In this document: piece after piece, positions 1 to 11,436 of the stretch
How positions within the stretch are numbered: position 1 is the stretch's first letter
How the letters are laid out: each line of letters begins with the position of its first letter
From: Pseudopithomyces maydicus
Taxonomy: Eukaryota > Ascomycota > Dothideomycetes > Pleosporales > Didymosphaeriaceae
Direction: 5' to 3'
Assembly: GCA_026873275.1 (NCBI GenBank)
Contig: JANTUC010000008.1
Location: 806,001 to 870,000 of the forward strand
DNA: 64,000 nt
The notes under the pieces: model-generated
What the model was told of the DNA's origin: nothing
Databases searched by the model: none
Seen by the model: only the letters and a program-made list of their open reading frames with translations
Program-made: the position numbers and the translations under genes

Positions 1-1
1 T

Positions 2-2574
2 GTCGGAGCGGCAGCTATCGTCGCTGCGGCATCACCCTACAAAGAACATGAATCTCCTCGACCTAAGCGACGAAGCCCGGAATCACGGAAGAGCGATATT
101 GCTCCCACAAGAGAAGTCAAGAAAAATGAACCCTACCAGTCTATCTTTGGTGATCCAAGCGAAAAAAGAGTCGAAAGGCCCAGCATGCTATCTACACCCA
201 CGAACAAGCATGCGCGCACATCAAACAGCTATTTAGATCCTATCAAAGAGACCAGCCCAGATGATTCGCCGTTACAAAGGAAGCATGCCCGCAAAGTTTC
301 GGATGTCGGAGTCCCCGATCGGGATGTCAAGTCTGCTAGACGAAGTGAAAGTCCCAAAACGTTCTCGGAGCGCATGAAATCCCCAGCTCCTGTCACGCCA
401 ACCCCTGTCAGCCGCAAGAGCGTTCCTTCAAATATTGATACTTCGCCTCCCATTCAAGGAAAACAGCGACAAAATGTCCACGATGGTATTGACCGTACAA
501 TGACATTGAGCCCAGCCCGCCGATTCCCAACCGACCGCACTCCATCGACAACCACCGATCCAGTCAAACAGCGACTGGGTGAGCAACGCTCACCGAGTGC
601 GTTTAGTGACCGTTCTGTTACACTCAAAAGCCCAGACGCAGAACGTCCCCTGAGTGCCGCTAGCAACAAATCAGTCCATTCTCTGCGGAGGATAGACAGA
701 AGCAGGTCAGGTGACCTTCGATCTGCAGCCAAGATTAATGAGGCCCGTGCTCTCGATGCCAAGTCGTACCCCGACCTGACAGACATTGCACTCGCTGCCG
801 GAGCAACCGCAGCCCTCGCTGCGGGTATCGCGAGCTCTTCCAAGTACGACCCGGTAAAAGATAAAGGCAAGGGTCGCTCCGATATGCCCGATGTCTATGT
901 AAGTTCCGTCTCATGCCGCAGTGTCTTTCGAGTTCTGACTAACGTTTGTAGGAGGCATGGGGTGAGGCTCAAGGCTCGCCGATGTCACCCACACGGCCGC
1001 CTAGCGTACGCAAGCGACAGAGCATGCAAATCCTAGACCTGCAGTCCCAACTTGAAAATCTTGCTTCACAGAACAGGTCGCTCGAAGAGGCGAGGCTGAA
1101 AGCCGAAGAAACACTTCAGCAAGCGTCCTACCAGCGTGACGTTGATCAACAGGTTGTGTCCGAGGCCGTAGAAGCACGTGATCGTGAGCTGCAGCAGAAG
1201 GAGGTCGAGGTTGGACAGCTCCGAGATACGCTGCGGCGTGTTCAGCAAGAAGTCGTCAAGCTCACTGAGCTGAACAATCATCTTACCGACGCAAATCGCA
1301 ACCTTACCAACGATGCCAACACGCGATATGCTCAGCTCCAAGCCGAAGGCCAGATGGTTCAGAACCAATGGCAGCAATCTACTAGGGAGCTTGAACAATT
1401 GCGAGCTCAGCACAACCAACTTACAAGCGGCATGCAAGCTGCACTTGCTTCTGAGATTGGGCTTGCCATTGACGAACGTAACACCGAAATCAATCGTCTT
1501 AACAGCGAATTAGAGAAGGCACGGGAACAAATCAAGAGCCTGCAGCAGCAAATTCTAGCTTCAAAGAAACCAAATGAGAGCTTCCTCACGGTACGCGATG
1601 AGGACTACTTTGACAGTGCGTGCCAGCAGCTCTGTCAACACGTTCAGCAATGGGTGCTTCGATTCTCCAAGTTCTCAGATGCTCGGGCTTGTCGTCTGTC
1701 CTCCGAGATTGCAGCAGACACCAGACTAGACGCTGCAAACCGACAAAAGATTGACACGCGCTTGGACAACGCGATTCTCGATGGTTCAGACGTCGACATG
1801 CTCCTTGCAGACCGTGTGAAGCGACGAGATGTCTTCATGTCGGTAGTTATGACGATGATCTGGGAGTACGTTTTTACCAGGTACCTCTTTGGCATGGACA
1901 GGGAACAGCGACAGAAACTCAAGTCGCTCGAAAAGACGTTGACCGAAGTCGGACCCACACGAGCTGTTGCTCAATGGCGTGCCATCACGCTCACGTTACT
2001 CTCCAAGCGTGAACCATTTGTGCAACAGCGCGCTCAAGATACGGAGGCAGTTGTCCATGAAATATATAGCACCCTTGCGACGCTTCTACCGCCGCCCTCG
2101 CATCTCCAACGGCAGATTCAGGAGTCTCTACGCAATGTCATGCGGCTTGCGGTATCCTTATCCATTGAAATGCGGACACAGCGCGCCGAATACATAATGC
2201 TACCCCCACTTCAACCGGAATACGACACCAACGGCGACTTGGTCGCAAAGGTCACATTCAATGCATCCCTCATGAATGAACGTTCGGGCCAAGAAACGTC
2301 AAACGACGAGCTTGAAGGACGCGGTGCAATTGTCAAGATTGTACTGTTCCCCTTGGTGGTAAAGAAAGGGGACGATTTCGGGGAAGGAGAAGATGAGATT
2401 GTAGTGTGCCCCGCGCAAGTATTGGTTGCGCGATCAAACAACAAGAAGGTGGTGAGGGTAATGAGTGGGGCGATGAGTCTAGACAGCCGGAAGAGGAGCT
2501 CGACGAGCATTGCTCCTACAAGCATTGCGCCTGAGAGTTCCATCATGGATTTGGATGGAAGTAATATGATTTGA
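2..2574 (+). CDS. Involucrin-repeat-like coiled-coil protein, 3' part only
   Basis: The reading frame is open to the left edge, so the 5' end lies outside the window. Exon 1 runs to 898, an intron with gtaagt...gtttgtag occupies 899-951, and exon 2 runs to the TGA at 2572-2574; the join keeps frame. The first ~300 visible residues are Ser/Pro/Arg-rich and low complexity, with an Ala-rich patch just before the intron. A long heptad-rich coiled coil follows (about 1020-1570, many Leu/Gln/Glu), then a mostly helical C-terminal domain of ~330 residues. This layout resembles the C-terminus of the very large fungal proteins annotated as involucrin repeat protein; their function is not known. The family name is a memory-based resemblance. 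The gene structure itself is well supported. Confidence 0.75.
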
Positions 2575-2959
2575 TAAGGGGTTTTGCATAGCGACGGTAA
2601 TCGGATTGGGTGTATTGGGGAGGAGCATATCTGGGTTCAACGGAGTTGGTTGGGCGGTGGACAAGATGGATTGGGATGCAGGACACTGACGAATTTCTTA
2701 TGTTTTTTCCTGGTTCTGTTTGTATGATTTCCGGACGCGCATATACCTACATAGCAGTGTGTATTTTCCAATTGTACGTTTTCGATACTTCAATGCTCAC
2801 AAGGGATTGATGATGGGTTGTGATTTGTTGATTCTGCACATTTGGCAAATGCGTGATACAAAATGACATGATGACATGGGCACCTGGGCACCCGGCCTAG
2901 AATTACGCCTCACTTGATAATCTACCTATGTACAGCTATGAGCACGGAGACGTGTACAG
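2575..2959. other. Intergenic, between convergent genes
   Basis: Shared 3' flank of the involucrin-like gene and the dehydrogenase on the other strand. It carries one copy of the recurrent 10-mer CACCTGGGCA at 2881-2890. No ORF or RNA gene is recognisable. Confidence 0.6.
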
Positions 2960-4203
2960 TCAGTGCTTCTCGACCAGCACAGCGCTCTCCTCGACGCCCT
3001 TGGGCTTCCCCTTCTCCTGGACTGCCTCGCTTGGCTGGTCGACCTGGCGTCCTTTCCACGAGGACATGAGATTTTTCAAGCCCTTCCGGAAGCCATACTG
3101 CATCCACACAGGCCAGGCTCGGACCTTGGGCACGATACCCCAGGTGCTTTCAGGTAGCACGAGATGGGCACTCCGGCCCTTCAAGACGGCCTTGACGATC
3201 TCCTCAGCGACGGTCTCGGGGTACAGCGAGTTACCAGCAAAGCCTTCAAAGAGGGCGGTTCGGGTGTAACCCTGGCACATGACCACGGTGCGCACCTTGT
3301 CGGCCTTGTAGCGGGTGGTCAACTCGGCAGAGAGGCCCTCGTGGAAGGCGAGGGCGGCAGCCTTGGAGGCTGAGTAGTCGACCATGGAGGGCGCTGTGAG
3401 GTAGCCGGCGAGCGAGGCGACGGTGACAACCATGCCGTGGTTCTTTTCGATCATGTGGGGGAGGAATTGCTGGGCGAGAAAGTAGTGGCTCAGCGTGTTC
3501 ACGTTGAAGGTAAGGCGGACATCGTTCTCAGTGGAGTCGAGAATGGTCTTGCCGCGGGCGCAGCCGGCGTTGTTAATGAGCACGGTGGGGTGGCCGAGGG
3601 CATCGCGCACAGCGGAGGAGGCCTGGACGATGGATGACTTGTCGGCGAGATCGCAATGGAAATACTGCACGGATGGCGGCGCTGTATGGGTCAGCCCGCG
3701 GCCCTACAGCCTCGGTGTCGCGACATAGTTACCCTCGTAGGTGAGCTTCTGCACGTCCAGCACAGCGACCTTGATGCCCTGCTCGGCAAGCAGGAACACG
3801 ATGCTCTTGCCGATGCCGTCGGCGCCGCCCGTCACGACGACAACTTCCTTCTTCCAGTCCCACTCGTCGGCCTTCCAGTTGTTGATGACCTTGTCGTCGA
3901 GCCAGCGACCGACCGAGTTTAGCAGCCCCAGCGCAAGCAGCGTCTTGAGATGGCGGAAGGCGGTGCCATGCTGCGCGGCGAGCAGCGAGCCGTGCGACGA
4001 GTACTTTGCGGCGAGGAACAGCGGAAGGGTGAAGACGGGGTTGAAGGCCGTGGCCTGGAGGAGACGGACGGTGGTGTCGAGCGTCCAGCCTGAGTTCACC
4101 GGATCAGCATGGTGGGCTGCGAATGGGGAGGTGCATGAGCTGGGGACCGGCTGGATATGTACGAACCTTCACGCGCAAGCTTCCATTCGCTGCGGATTGG
4201 CAT
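2960..4203 (-). CDS. Membrane-type short-chain dehydrogenase/reductase (RDH/17beta-HSD11-like)
   Basis: Three exons on the minus strand: 4203-4167, 4089-3733 and 3681-2960, with introns of 77 and 51 bases. They join into a 371-residue protein. Residue 1 is the ATG at 4203; the tiny first exon (12 codons) ends in phase 1 and fits the acceptor at 4090. The N-terminus has hydrophobic stretches suited to a membrane anchor. The NAD(P) motif TGGADGIG lies near residue 100, NNAG about 70 residues later, and the catalytic YSASK near residue 240. This order is typical of classical SDR enzymes that oxidise or reduce lipid alcohols, such as retinol dehydrogenase 10 and 17beta-hydroxysteroid dehydrogenase 11. 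Substrate is unknown. No break was seen. Confidence 0.9.
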
Positions 4204-5083
4204 TTTGGACACTTGAGTCGCGAGGGGGATGGCAATGCGTGTCAGCCAAAAGGAAAGGGCCAGCAGTGCCGTGCGGCTGGGTGCTTATACTCTAGGAGTC
4301 TAGGATCAGGGCCAAGTGCCTACGGTTCATGCTTGGACCCTTGCCCTGTTAGACTACCCACCGCACGCGAGTCGAACGCGGGGTGTCGTCTAGAGGCCAC
4401 CGCCACCTGGGCACCCCCATTCACCCCGTCGCAGCCGAGGACCACCACCAGCCCGGCACCTGCGCACACCCACACGCACGTGTCATCGCTCTCGCCCGCC
4501 CCTCTCGCGCATTTCTCCGCTTCTGGTCATGGACGGCGGGTGCTTGCTCTGGCTCTTTCCTCCGCATCTGCTTTGCGTTGACCAGATTCTCGCCTGGCAG
4601 TCGAGGAAGCCATTGCCTTGGCCTGTATAGTAACATCCGTGACTTGGGGGTGGCTGCTCCGAGGGCTACGCTCATGTATGTGCCCCTTGACCCAAACCGT
4701 ACATGCCGTGCGTGCAGCCTGTGCATGTTGGAGCATCTTCAGTCTTGTTACGCGTAGACTGGAGCCATGGATTTCCAGAAAGCTACACGATGCCGAGGTG
4801 GGTAGCCTGGTGGGTAGTCTGGTGGGTAGTCTGATAGACTTTCTTATGTATGTAGGTAGTAACGTCTCAGGGTCCTGCTACAAGCGGATATGATTCCCTT
4901 ACAGGTAAGCGCGTGTTGACTAGTGTCAGTGTCGCTGCCGCGCTGCCACGCTGCAGCTAGCAATTCTACAGTTGGCTGCTCGTATTCAAGACACACACTA
5001 CAAGATAAAACCTCAAGTCACAGCGAGTGATCAAACCTTCAGCCACAGCTCATTTGACACGGCAAACTCTGGCGCTAGACAAA
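4204..5083. other. Intergenic spacer between divergent genes
   Basis: An 880-base spacer serving as upstream region for both the dehydrogenase and the 2H phosphoesterase. It contains one CACCTGGGCA at 4404-4413 and an imperfect 12-base tandem repeat at 4798-4834. ORFs here are short and low complexity. Confidence 0.6.
4798..4834. repeat. 12-base tandem repeat, about three copies
   Basis: The unit GTGGGTAGTCTG, with one C/T variant, is repeated head to tail three times in non-coding DNA. Confidence 0.8.
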
Positions 5084-6315
5084 ATGTCTGGTCCTGTCTT
5101 TGAAGATCTCAGTGGTGTGTCAACGGCATCCTTTAGTAACCCATACGATGCTTTGATAGCAGCTTCGGAAGATGACCCCGTGAGCTGCTTAGGCCTGGAC
5201 TTTCCCCTGACGGCAGCTTACCTTGTATCAGGCTCAGCTACAAGCCCGTTACGTCACGCATCGCAGTACCAGGAACAGCCAACAAAAGGCCAAAATGCTC
5301 GACAAGGACTTTTCTGGACCAAGCATTGACCCCATTCTACTGAGACTGAGCGATCCTACCGTAGAACCAGGCTTTGTTGACCCGAGGCATAGCTTGGTGT
5401 TCTGGGGACGACCGAGCCAAAAGATCAAGAGCCTAATCAACCGTGTCCAACAGGAACTGCTTGCAGTCGCTCCAAGTAAGTCTACCAGTAGCTATAGTTT
5501 CTAGTACTCACATGCCATAGATCTTTGGATAATGCCGCAAGATTGCCTGCACATCACTGCTTTGGAGGTCACACATTCAAAGAAGGCAGAAGAGATACAG
5601 CAGATAGTCGATAAGATGGGCGGCAACGTGGGCGGCATCGCCGACTACACGGTAGGCCACCGGGCCCGACTGATCAAACCAATGATTGGTTTCGATGCTT
5701 CAGCGCTAGCTTTGAGTTTTGTTCCTGCGGCAGGAGAAGCGTCTGCGCGTGGACGCACCAAGGCAGACGATGCGTATACGTATCATCATTTGCGACGGGA
5801 TCTCTTTAATCGCTGCCAAGACATCGGAGTCGCTGTAGATTCTCGTTATGTTGTACCCGTGAGCTCTTACTGGCAAGCTGGGTTGGCGATTGCACGCTAA
5901 TGTTCTTACCCAGTCCAGCCATTTGACCATTGGTCGCTTCATTCACGCAAAGGACTTCGCTGACGACAAGGGCGCATATGATGCCAGCAAGATGGAGGCG
6001 TTCATCATGAAGATTGAAGAGATCAACACATGGCTTGAGGAAGAGTTTTGGCCAGAGCATAATGGTGGCAAGGTTCCAGACGGGGCAGACTGGTTGGTAG
6101 GAGAGGAGAAGGGTCTAAACTGCCGTAAGTGAGCAACAATAGATGAAGTGAAGGGAGTATGGGCTGACTAAATGTACTCGAACAGGCATGGGAACGCTTT
6201 GGTAGGTCGAATTCGTCGATTCATATTCCATGCTTCACGCATCGTGTCACGACTACTAACATGAACGTACAGGTACGGTGGTGGCGAGTCTCTTCAGGAG
6301 GGACAGGGGTTCTGA
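5084..6315 (+). CDS. 2H phosphoesterase superfamily protein (RNA ligase/cyclic phosphodiesterase-like)
   Basis: Six exons: 5084-5179, 5232-5475, 5521-5858, 5914-6124, 6186-6201 and 6273-6315. They join without a break into 315 residues; exon 5 is only 16 bases. The two signature motifs of the 2H fold are present: HITALE just after the second intron, and HLTIGR at the start of exon 4. The protein ends YGGGESLQEGQGF. 2H enzymes open or form 2',3'-cyclic phosphates or 2',5' linkages in RNA and nucleotides (AKAP7, LigT and tRNA cyclic phosphodiesterase are relatives). The fungal protein's substrate is unknown to me. A start at 5295 is possible, but the first exon (starting MSGPVFEDLSG) matches the usual N-terminus as I remember it. 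Confidence 0.85.
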
Positions 6316-6788
6316 TCATGTCGGAGCTTCACATGCGGGCAAATTGCATCTGACATACAAATGGATTGAAGCATGGAGGCCGTGGCTACTATGGGTGTGC
6401 TCTTGCAGTCGGACTGGAAGGGGGCTGATGGGCATGGATCCATGGATGGGTCGCGGAGACGTGGCGGGGTCAGGGGTCCAAGCTTTCAGTCGTCCCCACG
6501 AAAGCTGTTGCTGAGTCTCTCTCTATACATGTCAATGAAACCAATTTGATACATCCTCACCAACACCTTCAAACCACCAACTTCACCCTGGGAGCTGTTC
6601 CTGTTACCCGCGCTGCATTCGTCATCGCCACACCTCGATATTGCAGCCTGCACCACTGGCCCCGATTCAGCTCCAGGCAATCACCTCCAGAGCGCACAAT
6701 CAGCATACAGGCATACGTGGCCTACGCAACCACTTGCAGCTTAAGAAGCCGCCCGAACAAGAGCCTGACGGCTTTGTAAAGCGACACC
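6316..6788. other. Intergenic, SEC18 upstream region
   Basis: 473 bases; the last part is CT-rich and likely holds the SEC18 promoter and leader. Nothing else recognised. Confidence 0.6.
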
Positions 6789-9437
6789 ATGTTCAACCGC
6801 GACAGAGTGCCTGGTCTCCCCGGCAGCTCGCCCCGACCACCGCAGCAGCGCTCCGACGGCTACGGGCCACCGCCATCACAGCGACAGCAACCCCCGCCTC
6901 AGAGATCGCCTGGCTATGACCCGAGAATGGGTGGCTATGGTGAACAGCCCCTCCAGGGTACCCTCAGGGCGGCCAGCAGCGCGTTCCGCAACATGCTCCT
7001 CAACCAGGCGGCGGAAGGGTGCTGCAGCTGCGACCGATCAAGAGCCCCGGAGGCAATGCCTATGCTTTTGGCAATTTGTAAGGCGACCCATAACTGCTCG
7101 TCGTGTAGCATTGCTGACCGACTGGTAGAGTCGCCGTATCCCCGCAAGACTTCCCACCCACGCGCGATGGATCCGATATTTATGTCAAGGTGAACCGCAA
7201 CTACGTCCTCTCAGCCCGGCCTACCGAAGGCTGTCGCCCAGGCGAGATAGGCTTGACCGACGCGCAGAGGACATGGGCAGGCATTTCACTCGGGCCCCAG
7301 GACGTTGTCACTGTCGAGAACTACGATGCTTTTACCCAGGGCGGGCAGTCATACCTAGGCAATCTAGAGGTCGAGGTCGGCTTTGCTACCAGAAAGACTA
7401 CCGAGACCCCTTACGATCAGGAAGAGCTCGGTGCCATTTTCAAAAAGGTACCGTCATGAAACCCCCGGACAGCTTCCGGCATGCCGTGTACTGATACGTT
7501 GCAGAACTTCGAGAACCAAGTCCTTGCACCTGGGCAGCAATTACTCATGGATGTCAGGAGCATCGTTCTCCGAATGTCGATACGCACAGTTCAGCTCGTC
7601 GATCTTTCAATGGAGAAGGCAGAGTCAGCGTCAGGGGCTACTCTGACAGATCCCAACGCACGCGGGATCCTCACACAACATACCCAGGTCGACTTCTTCA
7701 AAGATGCACGTACTGATATCAAGATCAAAGCATCTAGTCGGCGTCCTGCCGCGAATTCCATCATTCAACCAGGGTTCAAATTCGAAGACATGGGCATCGG
7801 CGGCTTGGATACAGAATTCAGTGCCATATTCCGAAGAGCTTTTGCTTCCCGCATCTTTCCACCAGGACTCGTCGAGAGGCTCGGTATCCAGCACGTCCGT
7901 GGTATCCTTTTGTATGGTCCCCCGGGAACCGGTAAAACACTCATCGCCAGACAGATTGGTAAAATGTTGAATGCCAGAGAACCCAAGATCATTAACGGTC
8001 CTGAAGTGCTGAATAAGTATGTTGGCCAGTCTGAAGAGAACATCCGAAAGATGTTCGCCGATGCAGAAAAGGAGTACAAGGAGAAGGGCGATGAGAGCGG
8101 TCTGCACATCATCATCTTCGATGAATTGGACGCAGTCTGCAAGCAAAGAGGCTCTGGCACAGGTGGCACAGGGGTTGGAGACAGTGTTGTTAATCAACTG
8201 CTTTCTAAACTGGACGGCGTGGATCAACTGAACAACATCCTCCTTATCGGTATGACTAACCGTATGGACATGATTGACGAGGCTCTACTTCGACCTGGTC
8301 GTCTAGAAGTCCACATGGAAATCTCTCTTCCAGATGAGGCTGGTCGTGCACAGATTTTGAAGATCCATACCACAAAGATGCGCACCAACAACGTGCTGGA
8401 GGGCGATGTGAACGTCGAAGAGCTGGCGAAGCTCACCAAGAACTTTTCCGGTGCTGAAATCAATGGTTTGGTCAAGGCCGCCTCATCGTACGCCTTCAGT
8501 CGGCATATCAAGGTTGGCACAATGGCGTCTATCAATCCTGATGTGGAGAATATGAAGGTCAACCGCGAAGACTTCTTGCACGCACTCGAAGAAGTCAAAC
8601 CGCTATTTGGTGCCGCGGAAGAGGAGCTTGGACAACGAGTCCGTGGTGGCATCATCCACTTCTCACCATTCATCAACGATATCCTGGAAGAGGCGCGGCT
8701 GTTCATCAACCAAGTCAGGAAAGGATCGACACCTGTGCTCTCTGTCGCTCTCCACGGCCCCCCGGAAGCGGCAAAACCGCCCTTGCTGCGAAAATGGCCA
8801 TGGACTCCCAGTTCCCGTTCATAAAACTGGTATCACCGGAAGACATGGTTGGGTTTAGCGAGATGCAGAAGGTACAGCAGCTCGACAAGACATTCCGTGA
8901 CGCATACAAGAGCGCGCTGAGCATCATCGTCATCGACAACATTGAGCTACTCGTTGATTGGGTGCCTATCGGACCCCGTTTCAGCAACAGTGTGTTGGTC
9001 GCACTCAAGGTGCTGCTAGCGAAACAGCCACCCAAAGTAAGTGCACTGCGTATTCCGGTTTCTAGGAAGGGCTCTCGTCAAACACTGGCTGACACAAGCA
9101 GGGCCGCCGTTTATTGATTTTCGCGACGACGACGGAACGTTCAGTGCTCACTCAGCTGGATCTCTTCAGCCGTTTCGACGCAGACATTGCTGTGCCCAAT
9201 GTCAACACGCAGCCCGAGCTTGGGCAGGTGTTGCAACAGTCCGGTGCATTCTCGGATCGAGATCAGCAGCGAGCCATCGGAGAGATACAGGAGATTACGG
9301 GGAGCACCGATGTGGGTGTGGGCATCAAGAAGATCTTGACAGCCATTGAAACTGCAAAGGAAGACCAGGACGTGCCTGGCCGGTTTGCCAGGGTCATGTC
9401 CAGCGCCATATCGGCCAATCGCACGTCTTTCACGTAA
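6789..9437 (+). CDS. SEC18: Vesicular-fusion ATPase Sec18/NSF, two apparent frameshifts
   Basis: This is the AAA ATPase that disassembles SNARE complexes with alpha-SNAP in all steps of membrane traffic. Exons are 6789-7077, 7129-7447, 7505-9036 and 9102-9437. After a Pro/Gln-rich N-terminus comes the N domain, then D1 with Walker A GPPGTGKT (near 7917) and Walker B IIIFDELD, then D2. The frame breaks twice, each time as if one C were missing: at the C run 6948-6951 (shift before the N domain) and at 8758-8763, exactly inside the D2 Walker A motif. Adding one C at each place gives an uninterrupted ~825-residue protein, the family's normal length. An essential gene is unlikely to be dead, so sequence error is the best explanation. 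Confidence 0.95.
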
Positions 9438-10266
9438 GCACAGCATGGGGTGGGCGTCCTGATATTTGTATAGCACAGCATGTTGGCCCGGTAGGCAGAT
9501 GATAAAGATGATAGACGAAAATGGTACACTATGATATTTCCAGGCCGGATGGCTACATGTGGGGCGTTCTGGGGCAGGATGGGGCCCCGGTTGGCTTTTC
9601 GCCGCAACGGGAAGCATTTTCATCTGGCAGCAGTTTGGCGTAGAGTTAGTTCCTGCGTCAAGGAAGTCCAGTGAGCCACAGTGACCCACGTGAGCGACGA
9701 GGCGCTATCGGGATCTTGGAGCCCAAAGGTAGGACAATGTCCATGTACGACAGGACTTCAGCTCATGTCCACGCGATGCGCATGGCAGCTATGACAGCGG
9801 TGCCACCCGTTGAAGGCGAGGGCAAGGGCTCTGGAACCAGTAGAGCGGCGGACTGTTCCGAGACGCTGTTAGCTTCGGGTGTGTTCTGGTAGCTGGAAGA
9901 CGGGCAGCGAGGGAGGATACCGATCCCGAGGTAGGCATTTGGCTAGGTGGCGTGCACAAGGTCTCGGTCGCGAGTCCTGGCGTAACGCTAGGAGGGGGTT
10001 CTGCGTGCATGCCGGCTCGCAGAAACGGTCACATGGAGGAGGATGTGAGCGTATCCTCACCGCCACGAAGGCGTTGAGGGCTTCGGCCGCTGCAATGGCA
10101 AGACTGGTTGATGCGAGCGAGGTGTCGTGCGACGATGCAGGCGCAGGGATGGCCGCCCCCCGGTAGGCATCATGAACCCCCGGGGCGCTCGACGGCGGAG
10201 CAGCCAATGCCGTGGCGCCTCCAACGCCCCGAGGCATGACGCACCGAGGGGCAGCAGAGAGGGATT

Positions 10267-10292
10267 GGGGGTTAGGGGTTGGGGGTTGGGGG
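10267..10292 (+). repeat. G-rich tract able to form a G-quadruplex
   Basis: Four runs of 5, 4, 5 and 5 G are separated by TTA, TT and TT. It resembles degenerate telomeric repeats, but only one TTAGGG is exact. CAGTGG-type microrepeats follow to about 10331. Confidence 0.8.
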
Positions 10293-10450
10293 TTGCGGTT
10301 GCGGTGGCATTGGCAGTGGCAGTGGCAGTGGGCCGGCCCGACCATGCCCAAAAGTTTGTAGCCACGACCACAGCCGTAGTCGTCGTGTCGTCGTAGTCGT
10401 AGTCGCAGTCGCAGTCGCCGCCATGCTGGCCCCCTCCCATCTCCATCCCC

Positions 10451-10504
10451 CATCACCCATCACCCATCACCCATCACCCATCACCCATCACCCATCACCC
10501 ATCT
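10451..10504 (+). repeat. CATCACC heptamer microsatellite
   Basis: Seven perfect copies plus a partial eighth. Direct tandem units with no spacers, so not a CRISPR array. Confidence 0.95.
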
Positions 10505-11175
10505 CCATGCCATGTCTGTGCAATTGCCCTGCGAACGCATTGCACCATGGCTCCGTTGCTGCCTGCAGTGCCTAGCCGAACGTCCTGATCCTCCGCATGC
10601 ATCGTCCAGATTGCATGCTCCTAAGGCGTTGGCGTTTTGTCGAGCCAGCGCATACTTTTGACAGCACTTAGCATGTCCGTCAGGCATACCACCCATGCAC
10701 CTACAGACGCCTACAGCATGCCATCTCGCTGCTTTTGCCCCGCCCAAGCCTACGCGTCTGCTGCGCCTGTCATGCCTTGCTGCCTTTAGCCCTACGTTGT
10801 TGCCGGCCCTCGACTGCTTGGCCGTGAATATCCCTCCTCTCTGCAATTGCACCCAAGCTCCGCTCAACCTTACATCTCTGCTGATACGAGCTGGGCAGTT
10901 CCTCCGCTAGTCCCCTGCCATTGGTCAATGGCACTTCGCCGGCCTTTCGAGGTCCCGCTCAGCCATCGTGGATCGGCTGCACCTGCAGTCTAAGGCTTTG
11001 TCTACTACATCCACCTCCAATGACGCCCTTTAGCTTCGGGTCCAGCGGAAGACAGTTTCAGTGGACCTATGACTATGCAGTCTTATCACCGCCCGCGCGG
11101 GGTGATGGGCAAGAGGTGGCACGTTGGGGTCGAAGCTATGCCCCAGAGACCATGGTGCTTGCCGTGCCTGAGAGG

Positions 11176-11183
11176 TATAAAAG
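11176..11183 (+). promoter_or_regulatory. TATA box of the KxDL gene
   Basis: TATAAAAG lies 254 bases before the start codon at 11437 and is followed by a pyrimidine-rich stretch, the usual fungal core promoter layout. Confidence 0.6.
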
Positions 11184-11436
11184 GGAGCCTTGATGTGGTC
11201 CCGACGAGTTTTCCTTCTGAAACCCTTTTCCCTCAGCTGCTCTGAAGAGTAAAAAAATACGTTGACTCGTTCGTCTCCTAGTACTCCCTGAAGCACCTTG
11301 TCCTCCACCCTCTTAGCAAAGCACCTACTTCCCTACCTACCAACTCCAGCAAACGTTATACACCTCACTCGCGCCCCTTTCTTGTCCATCTCACCGACCA
11401 CTGATATTCTGTACTACCCGTCCGCAACAAACAAAC

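Larger units (their letters stand above)
9438..11436. other. Long gene-poor interval with low-complexity DNA
   Basis: About 2 kb without a convincing gene. It holds a G-quadruplex-capable stretch, CAGTGG and TAGTCG microrepeats, a CATCACC repeat, and near the right end a TATA box and CT-rich leader for the next gene. The ORFs here (up to 195 codons on the minus strand) are repeat-driven and judged spurious. Confidence 0.55.

Noticed and set aside
4350..4395. tRNA-like B-box (GTTCGACTC on the minus strand)
   Set aside because: No matching A-box, acceptor stem or anticodon arm could be built around it.
9869..10456. 195-codon minus-strand ORF
   Set aside because: Driven by microsatellites (CATCACC, CAGTGG); no domain, no neighbours in phase.
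10451..10504. Possible CRISPR-like array
   Set aside because: Simple head-to-tail heptamers without spacers, in a eukaryotic genome.
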